From contig NZ_LWAE01000010.1 of the NCBI RefSeq assembly GCF_001623875.1, positions 101,149-165,148 of the forward strand: a stretch of 64,000 nucleotides of DNA, written 5' to 3'. Position 1 is the stretch's first letter; each line of letters begins with the position of its first letter. Shown here piece after piece: positions 9,369-17,433 of this stretch. The notes beneath the pieces were generated by a model, which ran no database searches, was not told where the DNA came from, and worked only from the letters and a program-made list of their open reading frames with translations. The stretch is from Clostridium magnum DSM 2767 (GTDB lineage Bacteria > Bacillota > Clostridia > Clostridiales > Clostridiaceae). A program made the position numbers and the translations under genes.

Positions 9369-9405
9369 TTATTCTTCAATGGCACCTTCTACCGCTGATA
9401 TTATA
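9369..9405 (-). pseudogene. 3' fragment of molybdenum hydroxylase 2Fe-2S gene
   Basis: The 37 bp match the last codons and stop of the gene at 2634-3098 (encoding the AVEGAIEE end) with two or three changes. Nothing else of that gene remains here. It shows that the duplicated unit originally carried at least this dehydrogenase gene. Confidence 0.8.
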
Positions 9406-9438
9406 TTTTATCCCTTATTAACTTAACTTCTTTAATTT

Positions 9439-10867
9439 AAAAAGTCAAAAATCCAGACTTAAGTTTATATTCCTTAAATAGAATATAATTACACTAATAA
9501 TGGATATACTTTTGCTATAAAAAATTTATAAAATTTTTAAGAAACTAGTTTAAGTTTGGTAAACACTGTTTCTATGGGTACATTATTTTTGGCTTGCTCA
9601 TAAACAAAGCGTACTAGATCTTTAGCCGCTAGGCTTTTGACAGACCTAATAGCATCACCAATAGTTTCAAGTTCTTTAATATGATATAACCTATAAATCT
9701 CTAGAAAATTGATTGCTAAGAAGGTAATCAGAAAGTATCTCTCGATAGAGAGTATACCTTGAACCTTATATTCATCAAATCCTAAATGTGATTTAAGGTA
9801 TTTATAGTTAGTTTCAATACTCCATCTGTTTAGATAGTATTTTATTACAGTTTCACTGCTAAGCTCTATGTCTGTCGACATTAAGTATACTGGATCTTTG
9901 AAACTATCTCCATCAACTTCATAGCAAATTAAGGCTAATGCATTTTCAATCTTTGAAACTTTACCTTCGTATCTATATACTCTGTAATCAGTACCTTCGA
10001 TGGTAACTACATCTAAGGTAGCTGGATTGATATATTTTGCAAACTCTTTAATTTGCATTGTTATTACTAATGGAGAAATCTTTCTGTTAGATTTTAAAGC
10101 ACCGATAAGGTTGAAACCTTTTATAAAGCAGCCATTAATGAGTTTTTCACTAGTATACCAGCTGTCAACAAGACAATATATTTTATCCCAGTTGGATGGT
10201 TTTTCAAAAGAATTAATAAAATCTAGGGCTATGTCTGATTTACCCATAAAAGTTTTGTCATATATTTTGCAGTTTTCTTTACTTAAGTAGGGCTTGTAGT
10301 TTAAAGGAATAGACATATCCCCTGCGACAAAGTTAGAAGTAACTACACAGTGAAACCAAATGCTTTTACCTTCTGCATGACAATAATTATAGCTCAGCCC
10401 TTGCATTTTCTTTGCTTGCTCTTTAGGATTTACAGTATCATCTATAACTAAGAATCCTGCGGATTTTGGCTTTATGATCTTATCAAAGTAAAGCTTTAAA
10501 TAGTTAATACGATTTCTGTCAATGAGCCTATCGTCCCATTTAGAACGACTCAAAAATCTATATATCGAGCTGCTACTTTTAGCAGTTAGTATATGCTCAG
10601 AAATTTTTAATAGAGATTTTGTGCCATCTAAATTTATTAATCCATTAATAATTGTGGTTATATGATGAAACTGCGGCTTACTTATTCCATAGTTTACATC
10701 ATTTAAGTAGTTGTAAAGTTCATTATTGGTGGATATACTATAATTGATAAATTTATTTGGCATACTGATTACCTCCGTGTAATATTTGTCTCGCAACTTA
10801 TATTTAACATGGAATTAGACAGTGTGCCATATTTATTTTTTGGAAGTATTGCCAATTTGACTTTTTA
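9439..10867 (-). mobile_element. IS4/IS701-like insertion sequence (ends tentative)
   Basis: About 1.43 kb around one transposase gene. Candidate short terminal inverted repeats are aaaaagtcaaa at 9439-9449 and ttgacttttta near 10857-10867; attt flanks both sides and may be a target duplication. The ends are a visual estimate. The element sits at the breakpoint where the duplicated dehydrogenase genes have been lost. Confidence 0.5.
9537..10763 (-). CDS. DDE transposase, IS4/IS701-like
   Basis: The ATG at 10763 has a GGAGG site 7 bp upstream; an in-frame start 33 bp earlier would include that site. The product of 408 residues shows a DDE-type core: LVIDDTVNPK with first Asp, YCLVDSWYTSEKL with second Asp, and NRWSIETNYKYLKSHLGFDEY with the Glu. 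This layout fits IS4/IS701 superfamily transposases. The frame is complete, so the element could still be active. Confidence 0.85.
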   Translation of the reverse strand: MPNKFINYSISTNNELYNYLNDVNYGISKPQFHHITTIINGLINLDGTKSLLKISEHILTAKSSSSIYRFLSRSKWDDRLIDRNRINYLKLYFDKIIKPKSAGFLVIDDTVNPKEQAKKMQGLSYNYCHAEGKSIWFHCVVTSNFVAGDMSIPLNYKPYLSKENCKIYDKTFMGKSDIALDFINSFEKPSNWDKIYCLVDSWYTSEKLINGCFIKGFNLIGALKSNRKISPLVITMQIKEFAKYINPATLDVVTIEGTDYRVYRYEGKVSKIENALALICYEVDGDSFKDPVYLMSTDIELSSETVIKYYLNRWSIETNYKYLKSHLGFDEYKVQGILSIERYFLITFLAINFLEIYRLYHIKELETIGDAIRSVKSLAAKDLVRFVYEQAKNNVPIETVFTKLKLVS

Positions 10868-10922
10868 TTTTGCAGAATTAAAGTTATTAATATTAATCTT
10901 TTATCATATACTCTTTATGTTT

Positions 10923-11612
10923 TTAATCATCCTCCAATTTTTTATCTCTAGAATCTAACTTATATAGTATCTCAGGTTCTAGATTAAATACTTGACAGAA
11001 ATAACGTACAACAACATCTATGGCTTTATCGTAGTTCTCACAATGATCCAATAACTTCTGTATTGAAGTTACACCTTTATCACTTATACCACAAGGATTT
11101 ATCATCTTGAAATACTCTAGATCAGTGTTTACATTGAAAGTAAATCCATGCATAGTAACCCACCGTTTAACACTAAAGCCAAGAGCAGTAATTTTATTGT
11201 TTCCAACCCACACTCCTTTATGTTCCGAGAATCGTTTTGTATCAATATTATATTGTTCCTTAAGCAGTCGAACAAAGACTTCCTCTATATTCCAAATAAA
11301 ATTGTGTACATCTTTACCATGGTTATTAAGGTCTATTATAGGATATCCAATTATTTGACCTGGTCCGTGATATGTTACGTCTCCACCTCTATTAGTTTCA
11401 TGTATGTCAATTCCACGTGCTTGTAATATATCTTTAGCAACCAAAATATTAGATTGATTAGCATTTCTCCCTAGTGTTAACACTGAAGGATGTTCTAGCA
11501 CTAACAATATATCTACTATCTTCTGTTGTTGTCTTAGTTTTAATAACATTTTTTGAAGTTTTAAAGCTTTCGTGTACTCAATTCTTCCCAACTTATAAAC
11601 AGATAGCTTCAT
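10923..11612 (-). CDS. lipB: Octanoyl-[acyl carrier protein]:protein N-octanoyltransferase
   Basis: LipB moves octanoate from acyl-carrier protein to lipoyl domains or GcvH, the first step of lipoate synthesis. The 229-residue product has the signature RGGDVTYHGPGQ (75-86), Lys140 in NKITALGF and Cys174 in INPCG, which fit the catalytic Lys-Cys pair. It stands alone, between an insertion sequence and a decayed AraC gene, with no lipA visible. The gene therefore seems to have been inserted into, or retained within, the duplicated region. Cytoplasmic. Confidence 0.95.
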   Translation of the reverse strand: MKLSVYKLGRIEYTKALKLQKMLLKLRQQQKIVDILLVLEHPSVLTLGRNANQSNILVAKDILQARGIDIHETNRGGDVTYHGPGQIIGYPIIDLNNHGKDVHNFIWNIEEVFVRLLKEQYNIDTKRFSEHKGVWVGNNKITALGFSVKRWVTMHGFTFNVNTDLEYFKMINPCGISDKGVTSIQKLLDHCENYDKAIDVVVRYFCQVFNLEPEILYKLDSRDKKLEDD

Positions 11613-11719
11613 GAATACCCCTCCTTATAGCTATTATATATAATCCCTTCAATAATTCTAAAAGTGTTCATTCATACCAAATATTAAATCCTTTTTCAGT
11701 AGATTTAAATCAGCCTTTA

Positions 11720-12722
11720 TTATTCATTTTTAACCGCTGTGCTTTGGATTCGATACTGTGCAGTGGTTAAATTATAGGTATTTTTAAAAGATCTATAAAA
11801 ACTACTTATGTCCTCATACCCTACATATAGAGGCAATTTCCGCTGTACTTATTTTACTTTTTTTAAGAAGTTCACATGATTTTTGCATTCTTATATCACT
11901 AATTAACTTTCCATATGTTTTTCCTGTATATTTTTTATGATCTTACATAGATAGTTCTTACTATAACTAAATTTCTGTTCTATTTCTTCAATAGAGCTAT
12001 CCTTATAGTTACTTCTCATATAATCCAGTATCTTCACCATATCCACATGTGGTGATTGGGCATCTTCAATCCATACTTTACAGTCGTAGCTCCTCATCAA
12101 ATGAACACAAATCCATTCAAAATATACATTGAGCATATGTTTCGAAGTTCTATGTGAAAGCTGCATCTCCTCATACATTTCTAAAACTAAAGCTTTTATT
12201 TTTCATCCTTACCTACTTCAAATAAAGCATAGAACATAGGTGATACCCCATATATAACTCTTCCAAAAAATTGTGATAGTATATCCTCACTATCTAGCAG
12301 CATCGTAAATACCTTGTCAAAAGTACTACGTCTTACCACAATATGAAAGATAATGCTATCATCTGCAGAAGATTCCCCTCTTTAAGAGTTATCTCCTTTT
12401 CATTGGATTGAATAAATTTGCATAGGCCATTGTAAACATAAGTAAACTCTATAAAATTATGCTTATACATTCCATGCTGTGGTAGATATCTAGGTCGTCT
12501 TACCACAGCAGCATCTGCCTCTGACTTAATAAACAATTGCTCTGAATGAATATTATCAGCTTTAGATAAACTCTGTATAAAATTTGTTTCAAATTCTTGT
12601 GCATCAAATCTTTCTAATATGGTATACAAATTCGATTTACTCATATCATTAGGATTCAAATTTTCTTCATAAAAATATTTATATACCTTTTCTAATGTTG
12701 TCATTTCAAACATATTATTCAC
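11720..12722 (-). pseudogene. AraC-family regulator, degenerate paralogue
   Basis: Nearly the whole gene matches the AraC regulator at 7488-8522, but the frame is broken several times. The N-terminal part reads from 12722 to about 12360 (MFEMTTLEKVYKYFY...). A deletion there removes the codons for the end of the cupin region. A central part reads 12178-11903, and the C-terminal HTH region (ISDIRMQKSCELL..., ending with a stop at 11720) lies in another frame. It is not expected to make a working regulator. Confidence 0.88.
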
Positions 12723-12751
12723 TCCAATATGAAACTACCTTTATGTTTGCT

Positions 12752-13374
12752 TTACAAATCCTCAACTTTTGTAAGGATTTCTTCACATAATTCTTCAATA
12801 TGATTTTTTACGTATTGAGATGCCTTTTCTGAATCTCTTTCTTTTAAACTTTGAAATAACAATTCATGCCTACCAGCTAGCTCTGCCAAGCTTTTTTTAG
12901 ATATATTTGCAGTAATAAAGGTCCATTGTCCTAGATTAACCATATTCCACATCTTATCTAACAATGAATTATCAGCTATATCTAATTCAGTAAATTCCTC
13001 TTTAAATCCACTTTCAGCAACTATTTTCATCTTTTTTAGCAGCTCATTCATTTTTTTTAAATGATTTTCCGATATATTTTCAGCTGCCTCACAAACAGCA
13101 AGCATCTCCAAATAAGTCCTAACTTTATATGTATCTTCTATATTTTTTTTGTAAGTTTCTTTACAAAGCATCCGAGAAATGGTTTGTTTTCTATAAGGCC
13201 CATTAGTTCAAGCTTCCTTATTGCCTCCCTAACAGGTGATTGAGAAACTCCCAATTCTTTAGCAATCCTTGTTTCCACGATTCTTTCTCCTCGCTTTAAT
13301 TCATTATTAAATATTAATTCCCTTATTTTACGACTTACCTCGTTTCTTAGTGTAGATTTTTTAATTGAATTCAT
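12752..13374 (-). pseudogene. GntR-family (FCD type) regulator, frameshifted at an A8 tract
   Basis: The N-terminal winged helix (RKIRELIFNNELKRGERI, ELGVSQSPVREAIRKLELMG) reads from 13374 and ends prematurely after CFVKKLTKKI. The FCD ligand-binding domain continues in another frame (NIEDTYKVRTYLE ... HELLFQSLKERD) to 12752. The switch falls in a run of eight A (minus strand, about 13143-13150); one extra A would restore a single frame of about 206 residues. This could be a true mutation, transcriptional slippage or a sequencing error. Members of this class often regulate organic-acid catabolism. Confidence 0.8.
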
Positions 13375-13549
13375 TTACTTTATCCTACCCATGTTTAAAA
13401 TACTATAGATTATATATAATCGATTACTATATAATATAGCATATCTCCAACATACTGTAAAGTACACCAATAAAGAGGTTGTAAATTGTAATTGAAAAAC
13501 TTATTTAACTTATTTGCTCTATTTTGTTAATCAAGTAGATAAATATAAC

Positions 13550-13587
13550 TGGTGGCAAAATTAAATCTTTCCACCGATTTGCCACCA
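13550..13587. repeat. Inverted repeat TGGTGGCAAA / TTTGCCACCA
   Basis: Two perfect 10-bp arms at 13550-13559 and 13578-13587 flank 18 bp that contain a further CCACC. The surrounding 13375-14055 holds no gene that I can recognise. A palindromic AAACCCTTGGTTT stretch follows near 13632. Such motifs occur downstream of integrases in clostridial mobile elements, but no integrase is left here, so this is only a possible attachment-site remnant. Confidence 0.4.
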
Positions 13588-13753
13588 CTGTGTAAATTTC
13601 AAAAAAACACACTAAGGTATACTAAATTCTAAAACCCTTGGTTTCAAGCCATTTATAGGGTATAAAAGATATAATTTAATATAAGAAAATATATTAAAAT
13701 CCCCATTTCCTGGAATACAAAACTCGGCTTATAGACTTAGTCGCATGGGATAT

Positions 13754-13790
13754 CCACTGATTTTTCAGTGGCTATTTTTATTTTTTGCCA
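13754..13790 (+). terminator. Orphan Rho-independent terminator
   Basis: CCACTGA-TTTTT-TCAGTGG is followed by a T-rich run (CTATTTTTATTTTTT) on the plus strand. No plus-strand gene precedes it, so it may belong to an unrecognised small RNA or to a lost gene. Confidence 0.55.
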
Positions 13791-14055
13791 TCGCTCAAAA
13801 TAGCAGCTAATTTCTCAGTAGCATTCTGCTACATCTTTAAATTTATGTGCCAATAAACACCAAGAGTTGTATTTATATCAAAATATCCTAGAACTTTTTC
13901 ACTACAACACCCCCGAGTGTATCAATACAAGAAATCATTAATATAATTTCAAATAACATAGAAAACATAACATAATTTCAAAATATAGTTTGTTATTCAT
14001 CTTATAAATTTTTGATTCATGATATTATATTCTTCGCCAAGCAAATTAAAAATAT

Positions 14056-14130
14056 TGGGATATCGCCAAGCGGTAAGGCACCAGACTTTGACTCTGGTAT
14101 TCGTAGGTTCAAATCCTGCTATCCCAGCCA
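14056..14130 (+). tRNA. tRNA-Gln (TTG)
   Basis: Cloverleaf with acceptor TGGGATA/TATCCCA, anticodon loop CTTTGAC, TTCAAAT arm and encoded CCA. First gene of a five-tRNA cluster. Confidence 0.95.
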
Positions 14131-14174
14131 AAAAAATTAAATATTTTTAAAAGTTGGCGATTTAAATTACATGT

Positions 14175-14265
14175 GGAAAGATGGTCGAGTTGGTTTAAGG
14201 CACCGGTCTTGAAAACCGGCGTACGGGTGACCGTACCTAGGGTTCGAATCCCTATCTTTCCGCCA
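14175..14265 (+). tRNA. tRNA-Ser (TGA)
   Basis: Class II tRNA of 91 nt with acceptor GGAAAGA/TCTTTCC, anticodon loop CTTGAAA, a long variable arm (GTACGGGTGACCGTAC) and encoded CCA. Confidence 0.95.
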
Positions 14266-14274
14266 CAAAACTAT

Positions 14275-14350
14275 GGGGGTATAGCTCAGTTGGGAGAGCA
14301 CCTGCCTTGCACGCAGGGGGTCAAGAGTTCGAATCTCTTTATCTCCACCA
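14275..14350 (+). tRNA. tRNA-Ala (TGC)
   Basis: Anticodon loop CTTGCAC, GTTCGAATC arm, encoded CCA. Nearly identical to the tRNA-Ala in the rrn spacer at 53433-53508, with three changes. Confidence 0.95.
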
Positions 14351-14355
14351 TATTC

Positions 14356-14440
14356 GGAGGAGTTCCCGAGTGGCCAAAGGGGGCAGACTGTAAATCTGTT
14401 ATCATTGATTTCGATGGTTCGAATCCGTCCTCCTCCACCA
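14356..14440 (+). tRNA. tRNA-Tyr (GTA)
   Basis: Class II tRNA of 85 nt; acceptor GGAGGAG/CTCCTCC, anticodon loop CTGTAAA, long variable arm, encoded CCA. Confidence 0.95.
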
Positions 14441-14446
14441 TAATAA

Positions 14447-14522
14447 GGGCGCATAGCTCAGCCGGGAGAGCACCTGCCTTACAAGCAGGGGGTCACAGGT
14501 TCGATCCCTGTTGTGCCCACCA
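14447..14522 (+). tRNA. tRNA-Val (TAC)
   Basis: Acceptor GGGCGCA/TGTGCCC, anticodon loop CTTACAA, GTTCGATCC arm, encoded CCA. Last tRNA of the cluster. Confidence 0.95.
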
Positions 14523-14530
14523 ATTAAAAT

Positions 14531-14575
14531 AGAGTATACATAGGTTTGTATAAATCAAATCTATGTATACTCTTT
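14531..14575 (+). terminator. Terminator of the tRNA cluster
   Basis: A long, nearly perfect hairpin (AGAGTATACATAG... paired with CTATGTATACTCT) followed by TTTTG lies right behind tRNA-Val. Confidence 0.8.
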
Positions 14576-14682
14576 TGTTATACAAAAAAGCATCACAAAA
14601 ATACGCCTTATCTCTTTTAGATCTATCTATGTATTTGCAAGGGTATCATGAATTACTTGTTTATTTAATTCAGTATCTAAAT

Positions 14683-15105
14683 TTACTTTACTTCTAATGT
14701 ATAATTACAATATTTGTTCATTCGGGAACCATCTGATGAGTGTGGTGGTGTGCTGCTAATTTTAAAGCCATTCTTTATACAAAACTTAACCATCTCATCT
14801 GAAATTACCATTTGCATTCTTATCATGGCAAACCCTCTTAACTTAGAAATCTCTTTAAGTTTTTCAAAAATAGCTGTAAAAACACCTTGTCTCTTATTAG
14901 ATAATTCTACATAGTGAACTACTAATGTATGAGGATAACAGCTTTCTATTAATAACTTTATAACTTTCTTGCATATTCTAGGGTCAGATTTAAGAGCTAT
15001 TCTAAGGTCTGATAACTGTATAAGATTAACTTCTATTCCGTGACTGTCTTCCAGTATCTTTTGGATACCAATAAAATCATGTCAATTAAGTTTTATATTT
15101 TCCAT
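14683..15105 (-). pseudogene. Acetyltransferase-like gene with in-frame TGA at codon 8
   Basis: An ATG at 15105 follows an AGGGGA site. The frame stays open for 141 codons to TAA at 14683 except for one TGA at codon 8 (MENIKLN*HDFIGIQK), where Trp would be natural. No alternative start lies just after the TGA. The rest reads as a normal small protein: a VVHYVELSNKRQGVFTAIF stretch and an FCIKNGFKIS end that weakly resemble GNAT folds. I do not recognise the family with certainty. Other genes here end on TGA, so recoding is unlikely; a recent nonsense mutation is the simplest reading. Confidence 0.65.
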
Positions 15106-15321
15106 TATCAATTCCCCTTTCTCCAAGCACCCATTATACTTTAGAGCCATCCATCACAAACCTCAAATCTAATTAGTGTTCATATTATATATATGAGGTT
15201 AATCAGTTTATTTATTATACCAACTGCATATAAAATGGACATTATTATAGTATTAAATTAACGTACCCCTTTTGGAAATCATATTTTCTCCGACTTCAAT
15301 AATATGCTTATCAGGGTCATA

Positions 15322-15400
15322 GAAACGAAAAAAATCCCCTTATACTACTAATCTATAATAGTATAAGGAGAAAGGGGGCATTTACTGAAATGGGGGAAAT
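15322..15400 (-). terminator. Dispersed terminator repeat, copy 1 (after rubrerythrin)
   Basis: On the minus strand a conserved 30-nt lead (CCCCCATTTCAGTAAATG) runs into a 10-bp stem (CCTTATACTA at 15338-15347 paired with TAGTATAAGG at 15359-15368), then GGGGATTTTTTT. Copies are at 28362-28438 and 32648-32722, each behind the 3' end of a minus-strand gene. Confidence 0.75.
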
Positions 15401-15412
15401 CTATTAATTATT

Positions 15413-15958
15413 TTATTTGAAGTATCTGTTTAATAAACCTAGGAATGCAGAACCATGTCTTGCTTCATCTTTACACATTTCATGCACAGTATCATGTATA
15501 GCATCTAAGTTTAATTTTTTAGCTAGAGTAGCTAAATCTTTCTTTCCTTGAGTTGCTCCATGTTCTGCTTCTACTCTCATTTCAAGATTTTTCTTAGTAT
15601 CTGCTACAACTACTTCTCCTAGTAATTCAGCAAACTTTGCTGCATGCTCTGCTTCTTCAAAAGCTATTCTCTTATAAGCTTCTGCTACTTCTGGATATCC
15701 CTCTCTATCAGCCTGTCTGCTCATAGCTAGGTACATACCAACTTCTGTACATTCACCTGTAAAGTTTGCTCTTAAACCTTCTATTACTTCAGGATCAACA
15801 TCTTTTGCTATTCCTATTTTATGCTCATCAGCCCAAACAAATTGACCCTCTACTTTTTCTATGAATTTGTCACTTCCAACTCCACATGTTGGACACTTTT
15901 CTGGTGCAGTTTCTCCTTCATGTATATATCCACATACTGAACAAACAAATTTTTTCAT
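15413..15958 (-). CDS. Reverse-type rubrerythrin (NADH peroxidase-type)
   Basis: Rubrerythrins reduce hydrogen peroxide and protect anaerobes from oxygen. Here the rubredoxin-like FeS domain comes first (Cys6, Cys9, Cys22, Cys25), and the ferritin-like diiron domain follows (Glu-rich helices with GECTEVGMYL, EEAEHAAKF, EAEHGATQG, CKDEARHG). This reversed order is known from clostridial 'reverse rubrerythrins', which are very abundant under oxygen stress. Length 181 is normal. Monocistronic, with a PerR-like box upstream and a strong terminator repeat downstream. Cytoplasmic. Confidence 0.95.
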   Translation of the reverse strand: MKKFVCSVCGYIHEGETAPEKCPTCGVGSDKFIEKVEGQFVWADEHKIGIAKDVDPEVIEGLRANFTGECTEVGMYLAMSRQADREGYPEVAEAYKRIAFEEAEHAAKFAELLGEVVVADTKKNLEMRVEAEHGATQGKKDLATLAKKLNLDAIHDTVHEMCKDEARHGSAFLGLLNRYFK

Positions 15959-16029
15959 TTAATATTCCTCCAATCAAGTTTAATATTTATATAATATTTT
16001 ATATTGTCTTTTCTACATTTATTATTATA

Positions 16030-16044
16030 CAATAATCATTATTA
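16030..16044. promoter_or_regulatory. Candidate PerR/Fur-type box upstream of rubrerythrin
   Basis: CAATAATCATTATTA forms a 7-1-7 palindrome close to the PerR consensus TTATAATNATTATAA. It lies about 72 bp before the rubrerythrin start. Clostridial reverse rubrerythrin genes are known PerR targets; assignment to PerR rather than Fur is inference. Confidence 0.5.
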
Positions 16045-16095
16045 ATTATCAAGTGCTTTTTTATAATTTTTAACAGTTCAACTGTCAGTTTAAAA

Positions 16096-16135
16096 TAAAT
16101 AACCACCTATGTATTTTCCAAAAGTGGTTATCACT
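16096..16135 (-). terminator. Terminator of the siderophore transport operon
   Basis: GATAACCAC pairs with GTGGTTATT across a 16-nt loop and is followed by TTATTTT on the minus strand. It lies about 80 bp after the MFS gene. Confidence 0.5.
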
Positions 16136-16211
16136 GACGTAATATATCAAATAATGATGTTATTGGATCTATATAACTCAATGCTGCAATACTTTGACCC
16201 TTTAATCCATT

Positions 16212-17432
16212 TTAAATTCTTCTAACATTCCATTTTATAAATATAACTACTCCTATACTTAAAATAAAACTTAATATTAGTATATTGTACAGGCTTAAAT
16301 TGATATCTATTAATTGTCCATATATTAGCTGACCAGGTGCAACACTTACTGTTGCAACAGCAGTAGAAAAAGCACTTACCTTCCCAAGCATCTCTTCTCT
16401 TACTTCTTTTTGAATATAACTTAAAGACAAAACATTAGATAACGCTAAAGAGAGCATTATTCCAAGACCTCCTATTGAATAAAGTCCTAAAATAACAAAT
16501 TTGTTTTCCATAGATAAGCAAGTAGAAATACCCATAATTATAATAGCTATTACCATAGGATACATGGTTCTATGTATTTCTCTCATTTTAAAGATTTTAG
16601 GTCTAAAGGTTATTAATAACCCTCCTGTTATCATTCCTAAAACAAATATCGCTTCTACAAAACCATATATAGTTGAAGACATATTTAACTTTACTTTAAT
16701 AAAATAAGGAGATACAACACTTAAGATTGGTACTACAAAGATATTAGTTAATCCATATGAAACAATAATTCCAAATATAATTTTCCTTTTTCCCTTTAAA
16801 TATATAAAACTTTTTTTCATTTCCTTTAGAGATCTTGAAATAGGATTTTTAAATTCGTCCTTTAATTCTAAGTCTGGAATATCTAAAAACATCTCTAAGA
16901 TAGCTGATATTAAAAAACTAATAGCATTTAATATTACTATTGTTTTTATTTCAACAAAGCTATATAATAATCCAGCAGCTATAGGTCCAACTAAGTTAAC
17001 TATAGCTGACACTTGTTGAACTATTCCATTAGCTGAAGTTAATTTTTCCTTTTTAACAATTTGTGGAATACAAGCTGTAACAGAAGGACTATATAAAGTA
17101 TAAATAGTAGATAGCATAAACATAACAGTTCCTACTATTATGGTGTTATCTCTTCCACTAATTAAGATTATTGAATATATAGCCATTAAAGCGCTACTTA
17201 AAAAATCAAGATAAACCATTACTTTTTTTCTATTTATAGTGTCTGCTAATAATCCTGCAATTGGTGCAAATAATATATATGGAATAGTTGATAGTGCTAG
17301 TAGTCTTCCAAAAACAGCTGCACTTCCTGTCAAATCTAAAATATATAAGGACATACAAAATCTTTGAATTGCATTTCCAAACAAAGATATTATCTGTCCT
17401 GCAACTACTATAATAAAGTTTTTATTTTTCAT
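16212..17432 (-). CDS. MFS transporter, DHA3-like, in siderophore operon
   Basis: A 406-residue integral membrane protein with about twelve hydrophobic segments and the MFS loop motif GLLADTINRKKVM after the second segment. It resembles the MFS_3/EntS-type drug and siderophore exporters. It begins 1 bp after the ATPase gene of the iron-siderophore operon, so it is under the same Fur-type control. Export of a siderophore or of an emptied chelator is the natural guess. No siderophore biosynthesis genes are visible. Confidence 0.85.
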   Translation of the reverse strand: MKNKNFIIVVAGQIISLFGNAIQRFCMSLYILDLTGSAAVFGRLLALSTIPYILFAPIAGLLADTINRKKVMVYLDFLSSALMAIYSIILISGRDNTIIVGTVMFMLSTIYTLYSPSVTACIPQIVKKEKLTSANGIVQQVSAIVNLVGPIAAGLLYSFVEIKTIVILNAISFLISAILEMFLDIPDLELKDEFKNPISRSLKEMKKSFIYLKGKRKIIFGIIVSYGLTNIFVVPILSVVSPYFIKVKLNMSSTIYGFVEAIFVLGMITGGLLITFRPKIFKMREIHRTMYPMVIAIIIMGISTCLSMENKFVILGLYSIGGLGIMLSLALSNVLSLSYIQKEVREEMLGKVSAFSTAVATVSVAPGQLIYGQLIDINLSLYNILILSFILSIGVVIFIKWNVRRI

Positions 17433-17433
17433 G

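Larger units (their letters stand above)
8699..9405. repeat. Segmental duplication, copy 2
   Basis: Aligns with 572-715 plus 2127-2672. It contains the terminator, the intact DUF1097 gene, its upstream region and the last 37 bp of a 2Fe-2S subunit gene (9369-9405, starting at the tta of its stop). The alignment stops there, and an IS4/IS701-like element begins about 30 bp further on. Confidence 0.85.

Noticed and set aside
14167..14532. Open frames of 95 and 119 codons
   Set aside because: They run across several tRNA genes; the RNA cloverleafs explain the sequence fully.
14683..15105. Selenocysteine or stop-codon reassignment
   Set aside because: Other intact genes here stop at TGA, and I see no SECIS-like hairpin right after the codon; a nonsense mutation is simpler.
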